Below are positions 45,745 to 58,086 of a stretch of 64,000 bases of DNA, in pieces. The first letter of the stretch is position 1. Each line of letters starts with the position of its first letter. The notes under the pieces were generated by a model, which was not told where the DNA came from, ran no database searches, and saw nothing but the letters and a program-made list of their open reading frames with translations. The translations under genes were made by a program, and so were the position numbers. This DNA is from Phlyctochytrium arcticum (taxonomy: Eukaryota; Chytridiomycota; Chytridiomycetes; Chytridiales; Chytridiaceae). The stretch lies in the NCBI GenBank assembly GCA_025602905.1, contig JAHLKI010000042.1, forward strand, positions 1-64,000, given 5' to 3'.

Positions 45745-46134
45745 GACTGTTACTGAACTCACTGCTATAGGCACCACACTCGCGTCGATCTTCGCAACCA
45801 ATAAATTTTGACCGCAGGGCTTCAGATACATCTGGTCCAAGCACTCCTCGCAACCTCTCACGACCAACAACGCCCCGTGTGACTCGCTAAATATTTCGCA
45901 CGCTTTCAATCATTAATCAAATTGGCAGCATGGGCTACTGGTAAACTGGTGGGAAACTTCTGATGCAACATAATTTCAAAAGTGGCCTTGTGGCCGGGAA
46001 AACACTTTGTACAAATTCGGCTTAATAAATAAACACGTCCAGACTTTCGCGTGTTGATTCTTTCGTTGAACAAAGAACTTGAATCGTGTCCGGAGTTCAT
46101 TCCAAGTTTCTTACTGTCATCACACAGAACAAGA

Positions 46135-49100
46135 ATGCTAACCGCCTACGACGAGACACAAAGTGAAGACGGTGCTCCAGTTCAAGAAGTTGTGCGCGAG
46201 CAACATGGACCCGTGTGGATCGAAAAAGCTATTCGAACCCGGACAACTAATGCGGTGTTCGCAACCACCCCTGGACGGAAGCACATTCCTACTGGGAGGG
46301 ACATCCCGTCATTGGGTGAAGACTATTGTGAGACTTTTACTTTTGAATTGGAAGATGGGTCTTTCTTCAGTTGTTTCGCATTAGTTGACGGACACGGTTC
46401 AGCAACCGTATTCCCAGTAGCGGACATTACTGCAGAAGATTGGCAGGGAACACCCGGTCAAGCATTCAATGAAGCACTGGGCAATATTCTCGGCGATACC
46501 GTGCAAAAAATTGTCGAAAGCATCCATAATAGCAGCGACAGCTCAGGCTTCAATAGTGCTCTTACCACCCGGCTGCAAAACTTACATGTCGACCTTGATG
46601 CAGCGTTGCGAGAAGCCGTCCCCGATCTGGTGGAGAAGTGCGGAGCCAGTGTTGCAATCACACTTTGGCATGATACACATGTCTGGCAGTGCAATATTGG
46701 GAGTTGCGTCACAATGCTGTTTGATGATGAGACAGGTTCAGTACTGAAAGTTTGGAAATCGGCGGAAGAATTGATGCCCACAACACATGCTGATGCCTTA
46801 TTGGTTGATTCCTTACACGAAGGACAATTACAGGAAGTGGTAGACGAAGATGCGAAGCGTTTGGCTCATTTTTTGAAAGCTACGGAGGCAATTGATGGCA
46901 AGCAACGTTACGTCGTTTGGAGCCCACACAGCGCTTATGCGCTGGCAAGCTACAATTCTATTGGAGATCAATCGCACGCTCAGCAACTCCTTAAAAGAAC
47001 ACACGTATATTCCTTTTCTTTGGCCGAGCTCGAGGAGATGTCACCTTCTGGGTCAGTCGCTTTGGCTTCAGTCACGCAGAGTGTGTAAGTATGAAATGCC
47101 AGTTTTGAAATAGCTTCAAAGACAATCAGGATTTAACATAATGATTCGTAGCGCCTCGTTTTTGAAGTCCGAAGACATTGGACGAGTACTCAAAACCGCA
47201 GAGGAGCTGACGACGGATTCAGATATTTACATTGCCGCTTTCCGTAAAACTGCTGCAGTTATCCTCGCTGCCTGCCGCCAAAGTGACGATTCACATGATG
47301 CCAGCATACTGCTATTCTGCCTTCCACCACCAAATGCCTACATGTCGGACCTGTCCGCGGATGATAGCGTGACCGTCTTGCACATCGCTTCATTGGACCT
47401 TCCATCACCTCCCACCGAGCGTATCCTACCCGGAACGGTTATTTTCTCCCCAGAGAACCCTTTTCTGTCCGAGATATCTCTTATCAAAGCCAAATATCCT
47501 CCCGATCTACTGGAAGAGGTCCGTCTCCGTATGCAAGCAGTTGCACAGACTACGAAAGAGTGGAGTGGATCAGAAGAACCCAAGAGAGATATCACCACTG
47601 AAGTTAAGATAGAGATCGAATCGTCGGCAGACATCCAGGCTTATCTTGCGGAAGTCCGTAAAGTGCGAGATTCGTACGTGAATCTCATGAAACTTTTTGA
47701 TCCAGAAGAAGCTGCTGCTATGGCAGAACAATCGGCATACCTGGCAGATCCAGTTCAATTACTGAAACTGGCGGAATTATCGGTTTCGGAAAAGAATAGC
47801 AGTGCAAGCGAAAGTTTGCAGCAGATGGACATTACAGCCGAGAAGAGAAGCTTGTCAGTCGACCCCTCAGACGAGATTTCCAGTGTGCAAAAGAAACAGA
47901 GACAGAGTGAGCCCCTTACCCCTAGCAAGCCTGCCAATGTTAAAACTGGATCCAATTCTCCTAGTCAAGCCATGGAGGTTTCTAAAGACGCCATAACTCC
48001 CATCCGCAATCCACCCACTTCTGACGAAAATGTTTCGGATGATCAAATTCTGACAGAGTCTGCGAGTGCTGCGGAACCTGGCACTCGAGAAATGACTTCG
48101 ACCCCTCGCAAATCTACAAATTTGTCGGATGCTCAAACCCTGACCAAGTCTGCGAGTACCCCGAAACCTAGTAATCAAGAAATTACCTCAACGCCTCGCA
48201 AACTTACAACTGACTCTCCGGGGGTCGCTAATGCGGAAAAGCGGGGTATCAGCGAGGATTCAGACATGTCTGGCATACTCTCCAGCGTCAAAAAACGAAG
48301 GTTGTCCAACATTATGGATTCCAGTACGTCTCAAGCTTCTCCGAGTCACCAGCCATTATCACGCGAGTTCATTGAGGAACAGCCGCCGTCTTTGGAAGTG
48401 ACGCCGGTGCCAGCTAACGAGGAAGGCAGTAAGAATGTGACAATGGAGCAAGATGAATCAATGGAGCAAGTCACTCCCGTAGGCGAGGATGAACGAATGA
48501 CCTCGACAGTTGTTGACTCAATAGAGGAAGAAGCCCCAATAAGTCGTCCAGACTCGCCAACGAGTCCTCGAGCACACGTGGACGAAGTCAAAGCAGTGTT
48601 GCCGGAAGATGAGCGCATGGACGTTGAATCTCCATCACTTGATCCCCATCCTGCATCAACGAATATCACTCATCCAGAAATGGTGGCCATACCCGAAGAG
48701 ACTGATGCACCAAACATGGAAGCAGCCAACCCTATACCGACCACAGAGGTTGTCGACAGTACGGAAATGCAGACCAGCGTCAACCAAGAAGAGGACAAGT
48801 TTCAAGCTGATATTGGCGAGAGTGGTGCTCACATCTCACCCGAGGAGGAGCATGCGTCTACACCGGTCAATAATGGAGAAACTACCGCTGATGATCGTAA
48901 AGAGCAGACATTGCCAGAGGTTGTGAATGTTCAGAAAGATGATTCCAACGATACCAATACATCGGAACTCTTGATCGACATACTACGCAGTCCCAAAAAG
49001 ACAGATCCAATAGATCGAGCAGCCGAGGAGTCAGTCCAACAAGTCCTGGTGGAAGTCATGGATGAGATGCATGAGAATTTGATCACGATGACCCCTTTGA

Positions 49101-49633
49101 TTCCGGAACAGATGGATCTTTCCCCCGTCTCAAAGGACAAATTGACCTCGGTGCAAACAACGACTGTTGTCGAGTCTGTCCTTGTGGAGATGTCTGAACA
49201 GGTCACCACCCATACCGAAACGCAAGTGGTCGTTATCGAGCAAGATGTTCTTTTATCGCAGGAAGTTGGTGATGTGAATGAACAACCCGCTTCCGTCAAT
49301 ACCGAAGAATATGCCATTCCGTCAATTCTATCTGTGACCGACGACTCACAAAATATCGCTTCTCAGTTGAAGACACAAGAGGAGGACACTGTTGAATCTC
49401 AGGAGTCAAACGTGGACTCGCCAAGTATCCCAACCCCTCGTCAATCTCACACTTCCGGCCTCCCAGTTCCGAGTACCAGGAATTCCATTGGCTCCATCAT
49501 AATCGAGGGTGAAGATTTCCCTGCAGGGTCATTTTCAGAGGACGAAGCAGAGGACGAGAAAGTAGCGTCGCCGCGTAGAGCTTCTGAGGCTGAAGCACTA
49601 AAGCTTGTGGTCGATGAGGACGAGATGTTTTAG
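46135..49633 (+). CDS. PP2C-fold pseudophosphatase with long acidic tail
   Basis: Two exons, 46135-47084 and 47152-49633, encode 1,143 residues. The first about 400 residues resemble the PPM/PP2C phosphatase fold: FSCFALVDGHG (Asp85-Gly88), then a region equivalent to the LxVANxGDSR strand (HVWQCNIGSCVTML) and one equivalent to the FLILASDGLW strand (QRYVVWSPHSAYAL). The second and third metal-binding Asp motifs (GDSR, SDG) are missing, so catalysis is unlikely. The rest is a roughly 700-residue Glu/Ser/Thr/Val-rich tail with repeated phrases such as STPRKST / STPRKLT and ESASAAEPGT / KSASTPKPSN. The start at 46135 is the first ATG of the frame. The PP2C assignment is by eye. Confidence 0.65.
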
Positions 49634-49757
49634 AAATTTATTAATGTTTAGTAGACTATTACATAGTCCGTAGCAGGAGACATTTACAAGAATAACAGAA
49701 ATAAAAACTTTTGTACAAAGAGACAATAAAAAAATGATACGCCCATAAACTGATCAA

Positions 49758-52536
49758 TCACCACTCCACAACGATAGGAGGAACTACTCCGCCAGATCTC
49801 CGTCCAGTGTCTTGCATCAATTCCAGGACCCGAGCCAGGTTGTTTGGCATATGGTCTGCAGCCATGGACGTCGAAATCATAATTTCCTGGAATTCATCAG
49901 GTTGGGCCCATACAGGTCTATAAGCCTGTTTTGGAAGACTATGCCTAGGATTGGAAGAGGGAGTTCGGGATCGGGCAAACCGGAAGGGGTTGAGTCGGTT
50001 AAGGGACTGAACAAACATGTGGAGGATATGTCGCTTGCGGGGGGTCTCGGGGCGCCGGTCGGTATCTGAATTATCCGAGTCGTAGTCGTATGATTCATGG
50101 GTGGTAGGGGATGTGGTCAGGAGTGCCGAGGAGGGGAGCGAGGTAGGTAACGCTGGAACAGACTCTGATGTGACTAGTAGACGAGCAGGGGGTGGTGAGC
50201 GAGAAGAATCAGAGGATGTGGCCGTCAGAGGAATGCCGTCGGGAGAACTCCTTGTAGTACCTTCAGAGACAATCATCAAATCATCACGCAAGTTCCGGTC
50301 TTTCCGAAAATATAGGATTCGACCGGGGAGATACGTTGTTGGGAGATTTTCCGCATTGAAATGTCCTCGTTGTCTTTGCCGGCGACGTACTGCGCTACCC
50401 CCGGTTTCCATATCCACCCACGTAGTGTGGTCGTCTACGGTCAATTCACCGTTATCCTCCGGATCGACTTTTGCCCCTGGGCGGTCATACCACGGGACCC
50501 CAAAACATTCTTGCCAAAAGAAACTGCCGAGGACTTGGAGTTTATGGTGATGACACGTATCAATCAGCTCGTTAATCGTATTTTTCAGATTCTCGACCGT
50601 GTTGCGGTTGAGGCGGGGGACCATGTCAAAACCCAGGACAACTGATGTACAGAATGTTTCGAAATAGGGGTTGGCTTCTTTTGTGATGATACAGCCTGGA
50701 GGGGAGTAGGCGATTGCCCGGGCGGTGGGGTATGAGCCGGTCCGTAACAAGAATGCCAGCAGTGATGCAACGCCCTTAATAGATATATTAGTAAAAGACC
50801 GATAAATGATGAAAACTTATGTCCTACCCCTCCCAGTGAATGACCACAACAAATCAATCCATATCCTACATAGGCACTTGACTCCTCCAAGAGTAAGCGT
50901 TTCAGAACTCCCGAACGCTCAATTTCGTCTCGGACGTTTCTTGCAGTCCGGAGCATGCCCGAGTGGGTTTGGGCTTTCACGCCAGGGGGTAAACCGAGAA
51001 CATCCACTTCGGCCAAATCACAACTCAGATCGACCAGTACGTCAGCGGTCGATAGAGTTCCTCTCACGGATATGACGATTGTACGACGGTGATGGTCAAA
51101 ACATATTGAGAAGGGGGTGCGGAACAGGCCACCGTTGAGGGACAGATAGACCAAGTCGGCGTGGGGGAGTCGATCGCTCAAGGTGGTTGAAGGGGGTAGA
51201 CAGGGGATACAGGTTGTGGCAGTGAAGGTTTGAATGGCCGCAATGGCCGTTTTAGGGGGGTCTCGGCGCCATGGACAAAGCAAGTGGAAAACGCCGCGCG
51301 AAAAATTGGTCCACATGAACAATGGGAGGCCGTATATAGCTTCTGCGTATTGGTAAAAGTAGGCAAATTCTTCAATATCGTCAAATGACGCGGGTATATG
51401 TCGCACGGACAGTAAAGGAGGCGACTGAGGCGCGACAGGTGATGATAATTTGGAGATTGAGGCTCGGGGCGACTTTCCTGCAGCAGTAGTTTCCACGCTG
51501 GTACGGGTGTATAACGCGTCTCTTGACTCCCCAGATGCAACAGCGTTGGTCCCAGCTTCATTATAGATTGAATGATTTCCAAATTGGGCGATTCGGGCTT
51601 GCTCCCTTGTTTTTAACCGCCGCATATGCCGTTCCCGTTTCTGTTTCCGACGGAGTAGGACCACGCCTACCATAATATCACTCGGCACCGTTTCCGCATC
51701 CTCTAAAAACTCGGCAAACACACGGGCCACGCTCGATAATACGTCAGGGTCATCAACAGTCGACCCTGAATTTGCAGCTTCACCCGCTTTGCGAGAATGG
51801 GCAAAGAAGATGTATTTGAGCCGCGTCTGCCACAATGCGTGGTTGTCAATGTTTTTGACGTTGATGGGAGCGGTGCGGAGGAAGAGTAATAGGGTAATGG
51901 ACAAAAACCCGATGATGGCAGCGGTACCCACGTAAACGACCACGCGAAGAAGCACGTCAATTCGGTGGGCGCCGCCGCAATGCACGGCGTTACTTCCGTT
52001 CACCAAGATCAAGCCGTATATCTGTACTGCCTGTGAAAAAAGTAAGGGATGGAATAGCGTACCGAACATGAGCTAATGGATCTTACCAGCTCTACAAGGA
52101 CCATAAACATGTGAACATAAATTGCTTTGCTGTGCGGAAGGTTAGATCTAAATACTCGTTCGTTTGCAAATGACAGAACATACTAAATATGTCGTCTGGG
52201 TCTATCATCGGCAACCGTTCCCTTCAGACTGATCCACCCAATCGTCAATTCGGCAGCCATTTCCAGGACAAGAGATACAATCCCGAGTACCAAATAGGTG
52301 ATCAGCCCCTCTTCATTCGTACAGGTTCCTTTTGGATATGTCCCGACTTGGTGGTACACCGCCGAAGTTAAAATAAGCCTATAAGTTGGATTTCACGTCA
52401 GTTTTTACGCTGGGTTATTGTAGAGTGCCGAAGTACTTCACCATAGTGCGTGCAGGACAAACCCGTACGCTGCTGGGAAAAAGAGATCATCGCTGGCAAC
52501 ATGCCACCGACGGCGAAACACAACAATTCCTGGCAT
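49758..52536 (-). CDS. sn-1-specific diacylglycerol lipase (DAGL type)
   Basis: A membrane lipase that cleaves diacylglycerol to 2-monoacylglycerol. Five minus-strand exons (52442-52536, 52184-52378, 52087-52129, 50828-52030, 49758-50774) give 850 residues. The N-terminus MPGIVVFRRRWHVASDDL nearly repeats the animal DAGL start. It leads into about four membrane helices. FLEDAETVPSDIMVGVVLLR matches the conserved cytosolic stretch. The lipase core has VISVRGTLSTADVLVDLSCD, the nucleophile in GHSLG (Ser about 509), GFDMVPRL (Asp about 562) and ADHMPNNL (His about 820), so the catalytic triad is complete. Divergent from the WD40 gene. Confidence 0.9.
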
Positions 52537-52762
52537 CCCGCAATGCTTTTTGACACTCTCTTCAGCCGATTGTTTCCTTCTCCTCCGTCCTGACTTTGTT
52601 TTCTAGTTGGAGCTCCCGCATTCCTTGATATGGTTGGGGTAAAAGAGGCGAAACCCCAAATTTCGCGAACAATCGATCCGACAGTCACCTGATTCGCATG
52701 ACATCCGCAAAATATGACACTCGAACGCGCTCGACGCGTTTTCGCAAAAATCGGACCGCGAA
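52537..52762. promoter_or_regulatory. 226-bp bidirectional gap, DAGL and WD40 genes
   Basis: A compact shared upstream region between the divergent ATGs at 52536 and 52763. No TATA octamer is visible. GAACNC and TTCGCG-like stretches occur but have no assigned role. Confidence 0.4.
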
Positions 52763-54473
52763 ATGGCAGCTCTCAAAGCCAGCCGTAGCTTTGGTAGCGA
52801 GGCCTCCTTGGCCACGGCAGGGTTCAGTGATATCTTGCAATTGAGAGATACCCAAGATGTCAAAGCGGGTCTGGCTGGGTCGCGAGACCGGCTGGCCAAG
52901 TCATTAGGAGGTGGGCAGAACAAGAAAAAGATGGGATCTTTGAGTGAGTAAGGGATCTATCCTTGTCTAAAAGTTGGAATTAGATGATTGACTATTTATT
53001 GAATAGATAACCTCTCTGCAAATCGAGAATCGGTCGCGGTTGGACAACTGAAGTTGAGGAATATCTACAGGTTGAAGAATAGATGAAGCAGCAACAAGCA
53101 AATGTTGACGTATTGAATCAGGGAGTCCTCGGAAATATACACAGTCAAATTCTCGCATGATGATGAATATGTTGCATCTGGACTGGGAGATGGTCGCATA
53201 CCTGTAAGCGTTTCAATCGTACCGTAGAGAGAAAGAGACATGTCTGACTCTGTGAAAAATTAAGATCCTGTCAACGCGCACGCATGATTTACTGCATATA
53301 TTGCCAGCTCCGCCAGATGCACGGTTGCCCGTCACATGTATCGCATATCGGCCCGACAACAGTGCCTACAAGAATCGGAATGTCCTGGTCGCCGCTTGTA
53401 TGTGCTTTGATCCCATTTGTTTTTTGTTTGTAATCCCTGACCTTTTTGGAAATAGATGCATCAGGACATGTAGTTCACTGGCATACGACGTCGGGACAGG
53501 TCATGTCTACCATCATCGAGACAGAAAATCAAGTCAACTCGGTGGTCTACGACAACTACGGCACGCGTTTGGCGACGGGCGGTAGCGACCAGATGATTCG
53601 AGTGTATGATGGGATGGGAATGAAGGAGATTACGGCCATGCATCAAGGGTATGGATGACGCTAGTCCCGTTAGTGAATGCATTTCTCACAGCGAGCTTTT
53701 TTAGAACTCCTGGCGTGCCGATTGAGACAGCGGGTCATTCAAATCGAATCTTTTCATTGCGCTTCCACCCGACCGATCCTCATTGCCTGATTAGTGGGGG
53801 TTGGGACAACACGATCCAGGTGAATGTCAATCGAGAATGGCAAGGATTGCGAATATAGCTCATATCTTTCTTGTACGCGTAGCTTTGGGACATCCGTGTA
53901 GGGCACTCAGTACGCAGTATCTACGGTCCACATATCTGCGGGGACTCCCTGGACATTTCCGATAATGGAGAGAAAATACTGACTGGTTCTTGGAAGAAAG
54001 ACGATAACTTGCAGGTACAACCATACTTCTGGAGCGACACACTCTCTCCTCGACTAAAAACAAAATGTCAATATAATAGGTGTGGTCATTGAAAACGGGT
54101 ACACTCATTGAAACGCTGGCATGGTCTGTCGCAGAGGGCGAAGCCAAACAACATACGATGTTGTATTCAGCACAGTACAGCCGAAAAGGAAACGGATACA
54201 TTGTTGCGGGAGGAGGTGGCATGCACAACCAGGTTAAAATTTTCAGTGCGGCATCTAGACGGGTAAGTGATTTTGCTTGCACGTTCATTGACAAAAAAGT
54301 TTTGCTAAGATGAAGCATGCAAATAGCCTGTTGGAATGGTACATACTCTTCCATCGACAGTATACTCGGTCGCCATGAGCAACTCGACGAAAATGGTGGC
54401 ATTCGGGGGAGCAGACAAAACACTACATATGTACGACATGGATCCCCACGGACTGACTGATTTTGTATATTGA
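52763..54473 (+). CDS. WD40-repeat beta-propeller protein
   Basis: Nine exons (52763-52943, 53007-53070, 53122-53203, 53265-53397, 53456-53648, 53705-53819, 53883-54014, 54080-54262, 54327-54473) give 409 residues in one phase. After about 75 non-repeat residues, WD-like blades run to the C-terminus: VKFSHDDEYVASGLGDGRI, GHVVHWHTTSGQ, YGTRLATGGSDQMIRVYD, FHPTDPHCLISGGWDNTIQ then LWDIR, ILTGSWKKDDNLQ then VWSLKTG, IVAGGGGMHNQVKIF, and MVAFGGADKTLHMYD. That makes about seven blades, one propeller. It should be a scaffold, but the particular family is not recognised. Confidence 0.8.
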
Positions 54474-54545
54474 TTGACCCTGACCAACAACATCATAAAT
54501 AAATCTGTACATAACGTTGAACGACCTTTTCGCCTGCGAAAGGGG

Positions 54546-55091
54546 TCATTGCAAATAATCCTCAATTCCCCCTTTGCGATAGACAAGACCTAACCAGTCT
54601 GGCGGTGTCATCCCTTGCTCGTACGGTGCTGGTACTATGAGTACATTCTTGCCTATAACGCGAAGCCCATCACCAGTAGATCCAAAACTTTGCTCCATCT
54701 CGAAACCACCACCCACGTCCTGTTGTTCTATTGGAGGCTCATCAATGAGGACGAGCGAATGCCGAATGATTTTGTCGGTTTGCACGGCATAGGCGAATTG
54801 CATGCCCAACTCGGGCACCCGATGGACTTCGGCCAAAGCACTCGTGGCCAGAGCCTCCTTGTATGCCTTATCCCTGCCCTTTGTGGATGCCGACTCACTG
54901 GACGTCTTGATGAAGAGTTTATCGCCAATCTCAGAGATCAGAATGTCGATGAGCTTCTCGAAGCGGCCGCGGGTGAACCAAGCCGTGTGCTCTTTGCGGA
55001 TGTTGAGGGTGAGAGTCACGGCCGACGTCGGTGTTATTCTGAGATAGTGCACCGAGCGAGTCGGCAGCGGAAATGTCGGGAAAACGACCAT
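54546..55091 (-). CDS. Conserved-looking hypothetical protein, 181 residues
   Basis: A single-exon gene starting at ATG 55091. It looks like a folded globular protein: RITPTSAVTLTLNIRKEHTA, then GRFEKLIDILISEIGDKLF, a Lys/Glu-rich helix, and a C-terminus with NVLIVPAPYEQGMTPPDWLG. No signal peptide or membrane segment. It is transcribed divergently from the DUF1295 gene 199 bp away. The tail ends only 73 bp from the convergent WD40 stop. I do not recognise the family. Confidence 0.6.
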   Translation of the reverse strand: MVVFPTFPLPTRSVHYLRITPTSAVTLTLNIRKEHTAWFTRGRFEKLIDILISEIGDKLFIKTSSESASTKGRDKAYKEALATSALAEVHRVPELGMQFAYAVQTDKIIRHSLVLIDEPPIEQQDVGGGFEMEQSFGSTGDGLRVIGKNVLIVPAPYEQGMTPPDWLGLVYRKGGIEDYLQ

Positions 55092-55289
55092 GTTTCGGTG
55101 TTTCGTCGCGAGGCCACGAATCGGTCGCTTTCTGAAATCGCAGATCGGGCTGGGCAGAGTTGTTGCGTCACGACTTCTATGACAAACCGTCCTTTATACC
55201 CAGCATAAAAAGACTTGAAGGCATAAAATCCTTGGCCGAGAACTTGCTGCACCTGTAGAACTTTGCTGCTGGAACTCACTTAGGAAATA

Positions 55290-56285
55290 ATGTTTGGACT
55301 GGCACGAATCAACACGGTTGCAGGGCTTGGATATACGCTCGGGGCTGCCTATGCCATCCAGGCTGCCGTCGCACTTCCGTCCATTCTCTTTCAATCGGAT
55401 CGCTTTTACGACCTCTCGGGGTCATTGACCTACTTGACCTGCATCGGCCTCTCCCTGTACTTTCCTCAAGCTCGAGGCGGCTCATCAGCATATCTGAACC
55501 CATGGACGAGCTGGACATCGGGAGGGTTGCATGCCCGACAGGCACTCCTGAGTGCGTTTGCTGCCATCTGGGCAACCCGATGTAAGTTCTTAATATCTAC
55601 CCAATAAGCATCGCAATGGGCTAAGTTTGCGGCGATAGTGGGCACTTTTCTTTTCCAACGCGTCGTCAAGACAGGAGGGGACTCGCGGTTTGAAGAGATT
55701 CGAAAGTCACCCATCAAGTTTGCCGGTGCATTCTTTGCCCAGGCCACTTGGGTCAACCTCGTCGCCCTCCCCGTCTTTGCCTGCAATGCCATTCGTGTGG
55801 AATCACAACCACGGCTGAACTGGATCGACAAAATGGGGATGGGTCTCTGGGCCTTTGGGTTCCTGTTTGAAATCATTGCCGATCACCAGAAAAGTACTTG
55901 GTCTGCCGAGAAAAAGGCTAAGAAGCACGAAGAGGATTTCCTGACTCGGGGATTATGGAGCGTCTGCCGTCACCCCAACTATTTTGGCGAGATTACGCTT
56001 TGGACGGGTATTGCCCTCCTGGCCGCGCGCGGTGTTGTTCAAGGTCCTTGGGGAGTGACCAAAGGCCTGGCAATGTGCGCCATCAGCCCCATCTTTACAG
56101 CTTTCCTTCTGACCAAGGTATGAACGCTACGATTTACTTGATCTGTAATCAATACTGACCCACACATTCGTTAGGCCTCGGGAATCCCCTTGAGTGAAAA
56201 GAAGTACGACAAAAAGTTTGGTCATCGCAAGGACTATCAAGAATGGAAGAAAAATACTCCTCTTCTGCTCCCCAAGGTCTTGTAA
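55290..56285 (+). CDS. DUF1295 membrane protein (steroid 5-alpha-reductase-like)
   Basis: A multi-pass membrane protein of the DUF1295/isoprenylcysteine methyltransferase-steroid reductase-like group. Exons 55290-55581, 55639-56117 and 56175-56285 give 293 residues. Hydrophobic segments lie at about 10-30, 45-62, 85-105, 115-140 and 160-180, and again around 235-262. The family signature is clear: FLFEIIADHQKSTW, then LTRGLWSVCRHPNYFGE, then LLAARGVVQGPWG, with a C-terminal KKYDKKFGHRKDYQEWKK. Members are thought to act on sterol or lipid substrates with NADPH, but the substrate here is unknown. Confidence 0.9.
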
Positions 56286-56589
56286 GAATGAATTGTAAAA
56301 TATGTTTTGTATATTACTGCATCAGTTATGGCAATGTGAAACTATGGCAACTTGGATTTGAAACGTGTATCTGAACAAAGTTTCCGAACTGGCTCTCGAA
56401 TCTCAGCTCAACCCGATAGTGCACCTGATCGTGCACCTGATGGAAAGAGTCCTGAAGAGTGGTATCACTACTGTCTCCAGACCAAATGACCAGAGTTTGC
56501 CGTAAAATCAGCGATATTCAAAACGCATTGACCTGACCTGATCCTGGAGAGTGAAAACCCATCCACTGACAGCCCACAGTCATTCAAAA

Positions 56590-57045
56590 GTTATCAAAGA
56601 AAGGTGCGAGATGCAGCACACGCGTAGTAGGGAGGATGGGACGCCAATTAAGTTGATGGAGTGTCCCCTCAATAGTTATCAAAGAAAGGTTCGAGATGCA
56701 GCACACGCGTAGCAGGGAGGATAGGATGCCAATTAAGTTGATGGAGTGTCTGTCATCAATTGGTTGGTGATTATTCCGGACGAGAAACGCGATAGCGTAA
56801 ACGTACAGTGTGGGGTACCAAGCCCACAAAGCCGGTAAACCCCCCGTTCTCCAACGCTTTTTAACTTGCGTGGTAAACAATTCAGTGATAGTTCTGCCCT
56901 CGGAATAAACTATCCGGACGTAGTGGTGTCCGCTCATTAAGTTGATGGAGTGTCCCCTCAAAGGTTATCAAAGAATGGTCCGATGCAGCACACGCGTAGC
57001 AGGGAGGATAGGACGCCAGTTGAGTTGATGGAGTGCCCTCCCGGA
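56590..57045. repeat. Three direct repeats of about 85 bp
   Basis: Units beginning GTTATCAAAGAA at 56590, 56675 and 56964. Each continues with GATGCAGCACACGCGTAG, GGAGGAT and a terminal AGTTGATGGAGTG. The first two are adjacent (85-bp period), the third is about 290 bp away. The stretch in between also begins with a partial unit at about 56937. Non-coding by appearance, at the border of a transposon graveyard. Confidence 0.8.
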
Positions 57046-57327
57046 TTGGTCGGGGTTCTCAACTCTCCGGAATTCACGATGAGCGCGGTCGCGAAAGTCT
57101 TGCAATTCATCAATGGTCGGGTTGCGGCCTGGTGAAAAAGAGCGGTTAGAAATTATCAAACTTGATTGACACGGAAAGACATAAGAACGTACGGGTAGAG
57201 TTTGGTGGTTGCGAACTTCAATTTCCTCAAAGCAAAGCATCGTGTTGTCGCCGTTCGTAATGATGCTGACTCTATCGATGGGGAAATTTAGCCCTCTGTT
57301 GCGAAAGGTCCAAGGTGGTTTCCTCAC

Positions 57328-57910
57328 CGTCCAGTCTGGATTCCATTAGTGCACACTGTGCTCCATCATGATTGATAGCCATCGGAAGCCACTTTTTCAT
57401 GTGCTGAATCCAGACTTGCAAGTTATGGCTAGCATCCTCTGCGGTGTCAACCGTGGAGGAGCATCGGAATATTTCGATACAAGTTGTTCGCTACCTTTAC
57501 TTTTTAGGACCGCGGTGAACCTGAGTCTGTTGCCTATACATTTCAGGAAATCCATGTTGATTGGTGGTCTCAACAGCATCAAATTCGATGTGATCAGTGA
57601 CAAGTCGAGCAGGCCAGACTTTCAGTGAGCCCTTTCCGACTTGTTTTTCGATAATTCTCGGGTCGCGCTTGAGAGCGACAGCGGCGTGACGGTAGCTGTT
57701 GAACTTTGCAATCGCAGATGATTGGTCGTTGGAGTCGGGCTGCAGGACCAGAATCATCGGCGAACCCTCAATTGGCGGGAAGTTTGCGGATAGTTCCGCG
57801 TCTGATAATTCGTCACCGGTAATCAGCCGCGCAAACCGGTCTGTTGATGGCAAATAGATTTCGAAATCGTCAGATGGCACAACCTCTCTGTCGTCATCTT
57901 TATACTCCAT
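57328..57910 (-). CDS. Hypothetical protein, possibly truncated multi-exon gene
   Basis: An ATG at 57910 opens a good protein-like frame (MEYKDDDREVVPSDDFEIYL, then FPPIEGSPMILVLQPDSND, then WPARLVTDHIEFDAVETTNQ). A weak donor at 57510 can join to an exon at 57328-57438 (EDASHNLQVWIQHMKKWLP) in phase, ending at a GTGAGG donor. Downstream exons toward 56.9 kb run into the direct repeats and are unclear. No family is recognised. It may belong to a transposon or be a host gene damaged by the repeats. Confidence 0.4.
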
Positions 57911-58086
57911 GTGTTGTCAGGGCTAACAAAGCTCAGAACCTGTTCGGCAAAAGTCTCGGTATAAACAACATTTGGAGAATGAACCCATCCACGGGAATGG
58001 CGCTTATTCCAACACCCTCCACCGTCCTTCGGATACTCAGCAAGGATTCGAATTGTAGATAAAGATTCCGGAGACAGATAACGGTT

